A DNA stretch of 64,000 nt from Devosia sp. (GTDB lineage: Bacteria > Pseudomonadota > Alphaproteobacteria > Rhizobiales > Devosiaceae), in contig JADJPS010000021.1 in assembly GCA_016713105.1 (NCBI GenBank), positions 1 to 64,000 on the forward strand. The letters are read 5' to 3'. Below the pieces are notes generated by a model. The model worked only from the letters and a program-made list of their open reading frames with translations, was not told where the DNA came from and made no database searches. Position 1 is the first letter of the stretch. Every line of letters starts with the position of its first letter. Of this stretch, positions 17,742-26,317 are shown in pieces. The translations under genes and the position numbers were made by a program.

Positions 17742-19025
17742 TTGAGCCATTCGGCCGTCGGATCCGGTACCACCGCAGATAGTGCGCGACAGGCCAATGC
17801 CGTCTCGCTCGCGCTGTTCCTCGCGATCCTGGTTGCACTCGCGATCCGCATCTGCGTGCCGCCGGCCACCCTCGACACCCTCTACAACTACGTCAGCGAA
17901 GGCGGCGCCTTCTACGAGAAGATTCACCTCGGCACCTACCTGCTGGTGCTGTTGCTGCCGATTGCGCTGTTCACCCGCCCGGTGTTCCTCAGCGGCCGGG
18001 AGATCGGCGCTTTTCGCGATCTGGTGCGTTTCGTTGGTCTGCTGGCGCTGCTGGTCGCCTTTCTGGTCGGGACCGGCAGGGCCGGCTCGATAGGTAATCT
18101 CGTCGACACCTACCTCGCCGCAGGAACTGCGGGCCTGGTCCTGCTGGCGCAGAACCCGTCCTATCGACGCCTGCTGGGCGACGCGGTGCTGCTGGTCTGC
18201 CTGCTCAGCGCGGCGATGGGGATGTTCGAGGCGGTGACCCACATCCGCTTCTTCCCCTTTGTGGAGGGAGAAGCCGCGTTCCGGCCTACCGGCCTTGCCG
18301 GTCACCCGCTGATGCTCGGCCTCATCTGCGCCTCCACCATGGCCTTCGTGCCCCTCACCGCCTGGCGCCTCTGGATCAAGATCGCCGCCATGCTGCTGCT
18401 CTTCGTCGGCACTGCCGCGGCAGGTGCGCGCTTCGCGCTGATCGTGGCTTCCGTGGAAGTTCTGGCGCTGGTGCTTTTCGTCCCTTGGACTTCGCTGACC
18501 CGCGCCACCGAGAGGAAGGCCAAGCTGGCGGTGCTGGTCATGGTTCTGGCGGGCGGCGCCGTCCTGATCGGCGCGCTCGCTTCCGGCGGCCTGCTGTCCC
18601 GCTTCGCGGAGGGCGTGGTCGACCAGAACTTCTTTGCACGCACCGATATCTACCAGATCTTCGATCACGTCACCTGGCAGGAGGTGATGTTCGGCAAGGA
18701 TGCCGTCGAGCTCATCAAGATTGCCAATGACAAGCTGCACCTGCCGTTCATCGAGTCGACACCGGTCGATCTCACTTTTCAGCTCGGCCTGACTCTGGCC
18801 GTACCGTTTGCGCTGCTGGTCATCTGGCTGGTGCTGCGTCTGCTGCGCCACCAGCCGCGCACCGCCTGGATCGGTACCGGGGTCTTCTTCACGGTTGCGC
18901 TCTCCAACAACACCCTGAGCCAGAAGACGGCGGCCGTGACCGTGATCCTGGTGCTGATCGTCGCCTACCTTCAGGCGGTGCCGCCAGTCAGGCGCTTGAG
19001 CAGGTCGCAGGACGCAGCAGGTTAG
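17742..19025 (+). CDS. Wzy-type polysaccharide polymerase / O-antigen ligase-like membrane protein
   Basis: About 427 residues with roughly ten hydrophobic segments, e.g. AVSLALFLAILVALAIRICV, LLVLLLPIALF, a mid-protein set, and a C-terminal segment IGTGVFFTVALSNNTLSQ. This topology fits EPS polymerases, which are otherwise poorly conserved, so the call rests on topology and context. A TTG at 17742 has a well-spaced AGAGGG site; a GTG at 17727 is the alternative start. It would join translocated repeat units in the periplasm with the flippase and chain-length protein. Confidence 0.72.
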   Translation: MSHSAVGSGTTADSARQANAVSLALFLAILVALAIRICVPPATLDTLYNYVSEGGAFYEKIHLGTYLLVLLLPIALFTRPVFLSGREIGAFRDLVRFVGLLALLVAFLVGTGRAGSIGNLVDTYLAAGTAGLVLLAQNPSYRRLLGDAVLLVCLLSAAMGMFEAVTHIRFFPFVEGEAAFRPTGLAGHPLMLGLICASTMAFVPLTAWRLWIKIAAMLLLFVGTAAAGARFALIVASVEVLALVLFVPWTSLTRATERKAKLAVLVMVLAGGAVLIGALASGGLLSRFAEGVVDQNFFARTDIYQIFDHVTWQEVMFGKDAVELIKIANDKLHLPFIESTPVDLTFQLGLTLAVPFALLVIWLVLRLLRHQPRTAWIGTGVFFTVALSNNTLSQKTAAVTVILVLIVAYLQAVPPVRRLSRSQDAAG

Positions 19026-19038
19026 GTTGCGCCCCGGC

Positions 19039-19740
19039 TCAGGCCTGCAGCCAACCAGACAGGTCGGCGCCGAGGTAGTCGCTCAGGCGGCTGATCTTTT
19101 CGCAGTAGAGTGCGTGCAGAACCGGATACAGGCTCGGACGCAGCGGCACGTCATCGCCACGGAAGATGGGGGCGGCGAGCTCATCGTCGGAGATGGCAGC
19201 GTAGGCCTCGGCGCTGATGCCGATGTGGTTGCAGCACCGGGTCAGGGCGGTTCGTGCATCCCGGCTCAGATCTTCCGTCGGCAACACCAACAATTGTCCG
19301 TCATAGGCGTCGCGCCAGTTCCGTATACAGGTGAGGTAATCGCCGCGCAGCAGGGAATCCGTACCGTTGAAGTGTCCGATGAACCAGGAATCGGGTGTCG
19401 AGCCGACGGTTCCGCCTGCGACGCGAAGATCCATGCGGGCGTGTGACCATGCCCGCTCGATCGGATTGCGATAGAGGTACACCAATCGGAGCGCTGGCAG
19501 TAAGGCACGGACTTCCGCGATGGTCTCCGGCGGCTGGAATCCATAGGCGGGCGTGATATCGCCTTCCACTCGATCGCCGCTGAAGGCACCCAGATAGGAC
19601 TCGATCGACCGAGTGTCGCGTCTATCCCAGAAATGCACTTCCTTGCCGAGCGGGAAGGCCACCAGCGGATGTCGGGACAGCCAGTGATACAGCCATGTTG
19701 TCCCGCATTTCTGGGCGCCAATACCCATGAAGCTCAGCAA
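19039..19740 (-). CDS. PAPS-dependent sulfotransferase
   Basis: A 233-residue sulfotransferase. The 5'-phosphosulfate loop is FMGIGAQKCGTTWLYHWL (residues 4-21), and the 3'-phosphate motif YLYRNPIERAWSHARMD carries the expected Arg and Ser. EVHFWDRR and GDITPAYGF are also typical of the family. It would transfer sulfate from PAPS to a carbohydrate. It sits between the polymerase and the initiating transferase, so sulfation of the exopolysaccharide repeat is likely. Context, not sequence, supports the acceptor. It converges on the polymerase gene. Confidence 0.86.
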   Translation of the reverse strand: MLSFMGIGAQKCGTTWLYHWLSRHPLVAFPLGKEVHFWDRRDTRSIESYLGAFSGDRVEGDITPAYGFQPPETIAEVRALLPALRLVYLYRNPIERAWSHARMDLRVAGGTVGSTPDSWFIGHFNGTDSLLRGDYLTCIRNWRDAYDGQLLVLPTEDLSRDARTALTRCCNHIGISAEAYAAISDDELAAPIFRGDDVPLRPSLYPVLHALYCEKISRLSDYLGADLSGWLQA

Positions 19741-19822
19741 GCAGCGTTCTCCGGTTCGGCGACAAAGACTGGTAGTCCTATCGGGAACTTGTCCCAGCGG
19801 GTCAACGGTTCAGATCCCGCAG

Positions 19823-19838
19823 TTAACCCTGCCTTAAC
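19823..19838. promoter_or_regulatory. CtrA-type box (TTAA-N7-TTAAC)
   Basis: TTAA at 19823-19826, seven bases, then TTAAC at 19834-19838: a perfect full CtrA consensus directly upstream of the initiating glycosylphosphotransferase. If the site is part of the promoter, the true translation start is probably one of the later candidates (GTG near 19880 or 19934). Confidence 0.55.
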
Positions 19839-19852
19839 CCTGCGATTGGGGA

Positions 19853-21391
19853 GTGGACGCAGTCCGTGCTAAGGCCACCGTGAACGGCAGGGGCGAAAAT
19901 GCCTGCAATGCCAGCAATTTGAGGCAAATCGTCGTGGCGCAGGAAGAGTTCGGACTGGGGCATCGGATCGAGCGGCGGAGCGTTCCGCGCCACACGTCCA
20001 GCCATCAGATCCTGTGCTGGGCGCTTGGGCTGCTGGAGGGTGCGCTGGCCAGCCTCACCATGCTCGTCCCGGCGCTGCTCTATCACGCCGTGCTGCTGCG
20101 CGTGCCGCCGCACGAGGTACCGTTCGAGCTCTACGGAGCCTACTCCACCCTCGTCGGCGTCCTCTACGGTACTTTTTCGGCCGCCTCTGCCTCACGGTTC
20201 CTCACTCGCGCCGAGCGCCGGCATAGTATCGTCGCCGATGCCGCTCTGGGCTGGACTGCTGCCTTTGCCATCGCGCTGTTCGGTGCCTTCCTCGCCGGGC
20301 TCGCCGGCGACCTGTCGCGCGTTTCGCTGAGCTCGGCCTACCTCGTCGGCGTTCCGGTGCTGCTGTTTGCGCGCAACACGGCCTATGCCCGGCTCGGTGC
20401 CCGCATCAGCGCAGGCCGGCTGCAGTACCAGAAGGTCTCGGTGATCGGGGCGCGCGGCGATGTGGTGCGCTTCCTGCTCAATGGCAACCTCTGGAAGTCG
20501 GGCTACCAGCTGGCGGGTACGCTCTATGTCGACGATCTGCGCGGACCCGAGGGCCGCATCCCGAGCGGTGCCATCGTCGAGTTCGCCCAGCACTGGCTGG
20601 CGCGCGGTTCGGAGAACATCGTGTTCGTCGGTGAACTGGGTGATATTGACGGGCTCGAGCGCATCGTCGGCGAACTCAAGCGCTTCGCCATCAACGTCGT
20701 CTGCGCGCCGGCCACCAGCAATACCAGTTTCAAGTTCCTCGACGTGGTGCCGATCGGGCCCAACAACGCGCTGCGTTTCCTGAAGAAACCGATGAGCGAC
20801 GGCGCGGTGCTGCTGAAGCGGGCCTTCGACCTTCTCGGGGCGAGCTTCGGGCTGGCGCTGCTGGCGCCGGTGCTGCTGGTTGTCGCCATCCTCATCACGC
20901 TCGACAGCCGCGGCCCGGTTTTCTACCGGCAGGAGCGGCGCGGCTTCAACGGCGAGATCTTCTTCATCTGGAAGTTCCGTTCGATGACGGTCACCGAGTC
21001 CGGCCGCAAGATGACGCAGGTGCGCGTCGGCGATCGGCGTATCACCCGGGTCGGCGCCGTTATCCGCAAGACTTCGATCGACGAGTTGCCGCAGCTTTTC
21101 AACGTCCTGCGCGGCGAGATGAGTCTGGTCGGACCGCGTCCGCATGCACTCGTGCACGACGACGAACTGGGCGAACAACTGGCCAGCTATGCGCATCGCC
21201 AGCGCATTAAGCCGGGCATTACCGGCTGGGCCCAGGTCAACGGCTATCGCGGCGAGACGACCACCTTCGAGCAGATCGAGGGCCGAACGGTGCACGACCT
21301 CTACTACATCGACAACTGGTCGATCTTCTTCGACTGCTGGATCGTGATCCTCACCGTCTTCTCGCCGAAAACCCGTCGCAACGCCGTCTGA
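19853..21391 (+). CDS. Undecaprenyl-phosphate sugar phosphotransferase (EPS-initiating)
   Basis: Up to 512 residues. The N-terminal half has four to five membrane segments and a CoA_binding_3-like domain (SVIGARGDVVRFLLNG). The C-terminal half is a bacterial sugar transferase: KRAFDLLGASFGLALLAPVL, then FYRQERRGFNG, WKFRSMTV, KTSIDELPQLFNVLRGEMSLVG with PRPHA, and KPGITGWAQVNGYRGET. These are the hallmarks of WcaJ/WbaP-like enzymes that load the first sugar phosphate on undecaprenyl phosphate. The start is uncertain: GTG at 19853 gives the longest form, and GTG at 19880 or 19934 have Shine-Dalgarno-like sequence upstream. Confidence 0.88.
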   Translation: MDAVRAKATVNGRGENACNASNLRQIVVAQEEFGLGHRIERRSVPRHTSSHQILCWALGLLEGALASLTMLVPALLYHAVLLRVPPHEVPFELYGAYSTLVGVLYGTFSAASASRFLTRAERRHSIVADAALGWTAAFAIALFGAFLAGLAGDLSRVSLSSAYLVGVPVLLFARNTAYARLGARISAGRLQYQKVSVIGARGDVVRFLLNGNLWKSGYQLAGTLYVDDLRGPEGRIPSGAIVEFAQHWLARGSENIVFVGELGDIDGLERIVGELKRFAINVVCAPATSNTSFKFLDVVPIGPNNALRFLKKPMSDGAVLLKRAFDLLGASFGLALLAPVLLVVAILITLDSRGPVFYRQERRGFNGEIFFIWKFRSMTVTESGRKMTQVRVGDRRITRVGAVIRKTSIDELPQLFNVLRGEMSLVGPRPHALVHDDELGEQLASYAHRQRIKPGITGWAQVNGYRGETTTFEQIEGRTVHDLYYIDNWSIFFDCWIVILTVFSPKTRRNAV

Positions 21392-21410
21392 AACCGGCTA
21401 TGCGTTGACG

Positions 21411-21770
21411 ATGACCTCGCGGTTCCTCCCGATCTTCGCCTGGCTGCTCCTCGCCGCTGTGGCCGTTGTCACCATCGCGCCGATCGGGCTGAGGCCGGTG
21501 ACGACGCTGTCGGCCAATGCCGAGCGCTTTCTGACCTTCGGTCTTGTCGGGTTCGCCTTCGCTCTCGCCTATCCGAGGCACCTGGTACTGATCATCGCGG
21601 TGGTGCTGGCGGCCGCGGTCGGCTTCGAACTCCTGCAGGCACTGCAATCCACCCGCCACGCCCGCCTTCCGGACATGGGCATCAAGCTCATCGGCGGGGG
21701 TGTCGGCACTGCGAGCGGGCTGGTGGCGAACCGGCTGTGGTACCGGATCGTAGCGCGACGAGCGGGGTAG
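21411..21770 (+). CDS. VanZ-like family membrane protein
   Basis: A 119-residue protein with about four hydrophobic segments and the VanZ-like pattern: FLPIFAWLLLAAVAVVTIAP, an NAERFLTFGLVGFAFALAYP segment, FELLQALQSTRHARLPDMG and a final glycine-rich helix. The E-x-x-Q and R-x-x-D parts of the family core are visible. It starts 19 bp after the initiating transferase and is probably its operon partner. VanZ-like proteins often accompany EPS genes, but their function is not established. The ATG at 21411 is preferred over a TTG two codons upstream. Confidence 0.75.
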   Translation: MTSRFLPIFAWLLLAAVAVVTIAPIGLRPVTTLSANAERFLTFGLVGFAFALAYPRHLVLIIAVVLAAAVGFELLQALQSTRHARLPDMGIKLIGGGVGTASGLVANRLWYRIVARRAG

Positions 21771-21815
21771 GACGGGCAGGGCCCCGGTCCCGAGGCGCTC
21801 GCAGCAGCGCGGAGG

Positions 21816-22979
21816 CTAGGGCAAGCGTTCGGCCTCCCCCATCGGCACCAGTCGCCAGATCAGGAGTGAGAGCGCCACCAGCGGCGCGCCGATCAGCGGC
21901 AGTGTCATCGCGCCGAGACTGTCCAGGACGACGCCGCCCACCGCCGCGGCGATGGCCATGCCGATCTGGAACGCCGACATGTTGAGTGAAATCGCAACGG
22001 GCACCGCGCTGGGCGCGATCTGCGCCATGTGGCTCGCCACCGCGATCGAATAGGTCCGCACCACGAAGCCCTGCGCCCCGACCGTCAGCATCAGCGCCGG
22101 GAGTGCCAGCTCGGTCGGCACCTGTGGCAGCACGACAAAGACCGCCATCACGGCGATCACCGCCAGTCCGGCGATCGTTGCCGTTCGCTTGCTGCCGAAC
22201 CGGTCGGACATCAGCCCGGCGGTTGCACTGCAGGCAATCGCCCCGATGCCGCCCGCCAGAAGCACCAGCGGCAGCGCCTCGTAGCCGACATGGGCCGCCG
22301 TCAGCAGCGCGCTGATGTAGACCATCAGCGGCGCAGAGCCGATCATGAAGATCAGCGTCGACAGCAGCGCCGTGCCAACCCCCGGGTTGCGCAGTACCCG
22401 CAGCCGTTCGCCAATGGTCATCGTGTCGCCCGGCATGCCGCGCGGCAGCCTGACATAGAGCGCCAGCGCCGCCAGCGACGCCATGATTGCCAGCGCGATA
22501 TACTCGAAGCGCCAGCCCAGATGGGCCGCCAGCAAGGCACCGAGCGGCACGCCGGCCAGCGAGGCGATGGCCTGGCCCATGCTGATCACCTGCATGTAGC
22601 GGCCGCGCTGCCCCGCAGGCGCGATCATCGCCGCCGTCGCCATCGCCGTCCCGGTATAGGTTCCCGCCGCGACCGCCAGCAGCGTGCGCACCAGCACCAG
22701 CCCCTCGAAGAACGGCATCAGGACGATCACCAGCGCGCAGACGGCCAGCGCAAACTCCGACCAGGCCAGGATCCGCCGCCGCCCCACCCCGCCCAGCAAC
22801 AGTGCCAGCGTGGGCGGCCCGAACGCATAGGCGAGCGAGTAGAACAGCACCAGTTGCCCGGCCTGTCCCAGGCTCACCCCCAGGTCTGCACTGATCAGCG
22901 GCAGAATTCCGGCAATCAGCCCGCCTTCGATGGCGCCGACAAAGGCCGCCACCGCCAGCCAGAACACCCGAGAATCCAT
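21816..22979 (-). CDS. MFS transporter (sugar efflux / drug efflux type)
   Basis: A 387-residue major facilitator protein with twelve predicted membrane helices. The loop between helices 2 and 3 is only partly like the classic motif A (GGVGRRRIL), and the matching C-domain loop is DRFGSKRT. The N-terminus ISADLGVSLGQAGQLVLFYS is typical of the DHA1/AraJ-like group. The ATG at 22979 has a strong GGGGAGAA site. No regulator lies next to it and the substrate is unknown. It converges on the VanZ-like gene. Confidence 0.82.
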   Translation of the reverse strand: MDSRVFWLAVAAFVGAIEGGLIAGILPLISADLGVSLGQAGQLVLFYSLAYAFGPPTLALLLGGVGRRRILAWSEFALAVCALVIVLMPFFEGLVLVRTLLAVAAGTYTGTAMATAAMIAPAGQRGRYMQVISMGQAIASLAGVPLGALLAAHLGWRFEYIALAIMASLAALALYVRLPRGMPGDTMTIGERLRVLRNPGVGTALLSTLIFMIGSAPLMVYISALLTAAHVGYEALPLVLLAGGIGAIACSATAGLMSDRFGSKRTATIAGLAVIAVMAVFVVLPQVPTELALPALMLTVGAQGFVVRTYSIAVASHMAQIAPSAVPVAISLNMSAFQIGMAIAAAVGGVVLDSLGAMTLPLIGAPLVALSLLIWRLVPMGEAERLP

Positions 22980-23158
22980 GATTTCTCCCCACTGGTACAC
23001 ATAGCGGGCAATTCCGCACATTGGGAGAGGGCGGAACTCAGTTTGCCGTTATCGGCGTGGCCTTGAACCCCGAGGCAGGCCGAGGGTGGGTCAGGGGCTC
23101 CATTCCGGGCGCCAGACGACGCTCAGGAGCACTTGATCTTCGGGTGGAGCGCCTCACA

Positions 23159-23974
23159 ATGCACGCCATGACAGATCTGGATGATCACGCAACCGAAACG
23201 CCTCTGGTTGGGGGGCGGTCCATCGTGGCCAGGCGCGGCGAAGCTGTGTTCCGACAGTCCGCGCCGTGGTCCGCAACCACGCTGGCCTTGTTGCGCCATC
23301 TGGAACTGGAAGGCTTCGAGTATTCTCCACGTGTTGTCGGCAGCGGCTTCGACGAGGGAGGACGAGAAGTCCTCACCTACATTGCGGGCGAGAGCGTCCA
23401 TCCGTTTCCGTGGAACGAGGATGCACTTCGTCTACTGGGCGAAATGCTCGGCAAGCTGCACCTTGCCTCCGCTTCCTTCGTACCTCCGATCGATGCCGTG
23501 TGGCGACCGTGGTTCGGGCGCACGCTTGGCCAGCCAGGGGTGATCGGTCATTGCGACACGGGCGCCTGGAACATCATCGCGCGGGACGGGCTGCCGGTTG
23601 CCCTCATCGACTGGGAGCAGGCCGGACCGGTCGATCCCATGACCGAGCTGGCCCAGGCCTGCTGGCTGAATGCACTGCTGTTCGACGACGACCTGGGGGA
23701 GGCTCTCGGACTGGGTTCGGTGGAGGCCAGGGGCCGGCAGGTGAGGCTGCTGCTCGACGGCTACCGCCTGCCACGTTCGCAGAGGGCTGGTCTCGTTGAT
23801 CTCATCAGGGACTTCGCCATCCTCAGCGCCGCAAACGAAGCAATCGAGGCCAGGGTCACCGCCCAGACCACGGATGCGGCCGCGCTGTGGGGTGTGACCT
23901 GGCGGGCCCGCAGCGCAGGCTGGATCGTCAGGCACCGCGACACACTCGATCGGCTTGTCACCGCGCGTTTCTAG
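23159..23974 (+). CDS. Aminoglycoside phosphotransferase (APH) fold kinase
   Basis: A 271-residue small-molecule kinase-like protein. The catalytic loop is GHCDTGAWNIIARDG, with H-x-D and the downstream Asn, and the metal-binding DWE follows in ALIDWEQAGPVDP. The N-terminal lobe is short (SIVARRGEAVFRQSAPWS). These proteins phosphorylate aminoglycosides, choline, homoserine or other alcohols; none can be picked here, and resistance should not be assumed. ATG codons at 23159 and 23168 are both possible starts; the first has a GGAGCG site about 11 bp away. Confidence 0.78.
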   Translation: MHAMTDLDDHATETPLVGGRSIVARRGEAVFRQSAPWSATTLALLRHLELEGFEYSPRVVGSGFDEGGREVLTYIAGESVHPFPWNEDALRLLGEMLGKLHLASASFVPPIDAVWRPWFGRTLGQPGVIGHCDTGAWNIIARDGLPVALIDWEQAGPVDPMTELAQACWLNALLFDDDLGEALGLGSVEARGRQVRLLLDGYRLPRSQRAGLVDLIRDFAILSAANEAIEARVTAQTTDAAALWGVTWRARSAGWIVRHRDTLDRLVTARF

Positions 23975-24034
23975 CCACGAGACCGGCGGAATGGCCCGTG
24001 GCCGACCCTCGGCGTGCCCCCCGCACGACACCCT

Positions 24035-24217
24035 TCAGTCTCCCGCGGGCCTGTCTTCCAGCCAGCCGTCATAGGTGCGGGCGCGCCGGTGCATGTCGAG
24101 GGCCCTGAGATAGAGCGCCTCCTGCCGACCTTGCGGGCGGCCGTCCTGCTCCCAGAGGAAGTATGCCGTTCGCCGTACGGCGGCGCGGAAGGCTTCATCT
24201 TCCTCGTCGGCTTTCAT
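24035..24217 (-). CDS. DUF2934 small protein
   Basis: A 60-residue protein with the DUF2934 core: AFRAAVRRTAYFLWEQDGRP followed by EALYLRALDMH. The family is common in Rhizobiales and has no known role. The internal ATG at 24217 starts directly before the domain; the open frame extends upstream without family similarity. The 294 bp to the next gene hold nothing recognisable. Confidence 0.7.
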   Translation of the reverse strand: MKADEEDEAFRAAVRRTAYFLWEQDGRPQGRQEALYLRALDMHRRARTYDGWLEDRPAGD

Positions 24218-24511
24218 CCTGTCACGCCCATCCCTGCTCCAGTCGGCCGTTGCGGCCGCTGAAACGCCCGACTGCGAACCGGGGTTGCACTGCACAGTCT
24301 GCTCCCGCGATCCGACGATGTTGAGATCGGACCCTGGTTTTTCTGCATATCTGCCTTGAACCAGTCGCAAATCGGCGTAACAGATAGCGCCTTCCTATGG
24401 TTCTTGCGGGCCGAGTCTGCCGCCTCCGGCGAGGGCAGGCCCTACTCACATGTCTGGATCGGAAAATTGAGCTCTCGTGCTCCGCGAAGCGCCCGTCTGG
24501 CCGGCGAGGCG

Positions 24512-26317
24512 ATGTCACATGTGGCGGCAGTGCATTCGGGAAGGGGGCTGGGGGCCCTGTGGCGCATCCTGGTGCTGACACAGCGCCATCCGGTCCAGAT
24601 GTGGGTTACGGTCGGCGCCACGGTGGTCGCCTGCGCGCTGCAGCTCATGGTGCCGAGGCTGCTCGGCCAAGCCGTCGATCAGGCGGAGGGCGTTCTCGAC
24701 GGTGGCGCGGGGACGACCGAGGCGCTGTGGGGGACGGCGCTCCTGCTGCTCGTGGTATCGATCGGGCGTGGCATCTTCACCATGCTGCACAACTACTGGG
24801 GCGAGGCTGTCGGTCACCACACGGCCTACGAACTGCGCATGGCGGTCTACGAGAAGATCCAGCGGCTGAGCTTTTCCTACCACGACAGGGTCCATACCGG
24901 TGACCTGATCACCGTGGGCATGATCGATCTCGAAGGCGTCCGGATGTTCTTTGCCACCGGCGTGCTGCGCGTGGTGCTGCTCGGTATCCTGATCGGCGTC
25001 GGCGCCTACATGCTGATCACCACCGATTGGCTGCTCGGGCTGCTGGCGCTCAGCTTCGTGCCGTTCGTCGCCTGGAGTTCCTCGGTGGCGCAACTCAGGC
25101 TGCGCGCCACCTGGCTCAGGCTGCAGGAATTGCTGCAGAACGTCTCGCGCGTGCTCGAGGAGAACCTGGGCGGCATTCGCGTGGTCCGCGCCTTCGCTGG
25201 CCAGAACCACGAGATGGCCAAGTTCGACGCCGCCTCCGACGCGGCGCTGAAGCTCGCGCATCGGCGTGTCGATATCCGCGTCAACTCGACTTCGGCAATG
25301 AACTTCTCGTTCCTCGCCGCCATGTGCCTCGTGCTCTGGGTGGGCGGTGAAAAGGTGATCGCGGGGGAGATGACGGTCGGCACGCTGGCCTCGTTCCTTA
25401 CCTTCATGACCATTCTGCAGATGCCGGTGCGCCAGCTCGGACTGCTGGTCAATTCCTTCGCCCGCGCCTCCACCTGCGGCAATCGCCTGTTCGCCTTCCT
25501 CGACCTCGAGATCGAGATCAAGGACGAGCCGGGGGCGCAGGACCTGAAGCTCGCCGAAGGCACGCTGCGCTTCGAGAATGTCGATTTCGCCTATCCCAGC
25601 GCGCCCTTCCGCCCGGTGCTGACCGGGGTCAGCTTCGAGGCAAGGAAGGGCCAGACGATCGGCATCGTCGGTCCGCCCGGCTCGGGCAAGTCGACCATCG
25701 CGCATCTCATCCCGCGCTTCTACGACGTGACCGGCGGACGCGTGACCATCGATGGGCAGGATGTGCGGGCCCTGACGCTCGCCAGCCTGCGGCAGGCCGT
25801 TGCCGTGGTGCAGCAGGACAGCTTCCTGTTCACCACCAATATCGAGAACAACATCGCCTATGGCGACCCCTGGGCCAAGGAGACGCGGATCGCGCGCTCG
25901 GCTCAGTTCGCGCAGCTGCACAACTGCATCATCGGGCTTCCTACCGGCTACGATACCATCGTGGGCGAGCGGGGCGTGTCGCTCTCGGGCGGTCAGCGGC
26001 AGCGGCTCAACATTGCCCGCTCGCTGATGCTGCGCCCCACCATCATGGTGTTCGACGACTCCACCGCTGCGGTCGATGCCGGCACCGAGCAGCGCATCCG
26101 CACCGCCATGAAGCGGTTCGCCAAGGATCGCGTCACCCTTGTCATCTCGCACAGACTGAGTTCGCTGATGCATGCCGACCAGATCCTGTTCGTCGACGAG
26201 GGGCGCATCGTCGAGCGCGGCACGCACGAGGAGTTGCTCGCGCTGGGAGGGCGCTACCGGGCGCTCTACGACCTGCAAGTCCGCCCCGGCGACGATCAGC
26301 AGGAGGCCGCCCAATGA
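24512..26317 (+). CDS. ABC exporter half-transporter A (degenerate Walker B)
   Basis: A 601-residue fusion of a six-helix membrane domain (about residues 20-320) and an ATPase domain. Walker A is GPPGSGKST and the signature is the canonical LSGGQRQR. Walker B is IMVFDDSTAAVD, in which the usual catalytic Glu is Asp, so its own ATP site is probably weakly active. The H-loop is ISHRLSS. The ATG at 24512 follows GCGAGG. The next gene overlaps by ATGA and carries the complementary features, which fits a heterodimeric exporter of the TmrAB/BmrCD kind. The substrate (lipid, drug or peptide) is unknown. Confidence 0.88.
   Translation: MSHVAAVHSGRGLGALWRILVLTQRHPVQMWVTVGATVVACALQLMVPRLLGQAVDQAEGVLDGGAGTTEALWGTALLLLVVSIGRGIFTMLHNYWGEAVGHHTAYELRMAVYEKIQRLSFSYHDRVHTGDLITVGMIDLEGVRMFFATGVLRVVLLGILIGVGAYMLITTDWLLGLLALSFVPFVAWSSSVAQLRLRATWLRLQELLQNVSRVLEENLGGIRVVRAFAGQNHEMAKFDAASDAALKLAHRRVDIRVNSTSAMNFSFLAAMCLVLWVGGEKVIAGEMTVGTLASFLTFMTILQMPVRQLGLLVNSFARASTCGNRLFAFLDLEIEIKDEPGAQDLKLAEGTLRFENVDFAYPSAPFRPVLTGVSFEARKGQTIGIVGPPGSGKSTIAHLIPRFYDVTGGRVTIDGQDVRALTLASLRQAVAVVQQDSFLFTTNIENNIAYGDPWAKETRIARSAQFAQLHNCIIGLPTGYDTIVGERGVSLSGGQRQRLNIARSLMLRPTIMVFDDSTAAVDAGTEQRIRTAMKRFAKDRVTLVISHRLSSLMHADQILFVDEGRIVERGTHEELLALGGRYRALYDLQVRPGDDQQEAAQ

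Noticed and set aside
23159..23974. Antibiotic resistance gene
   Set aside because: The APH fold alone does not show aminoglycoside use; many such kinases act on metabolites, and no resistance context is present.
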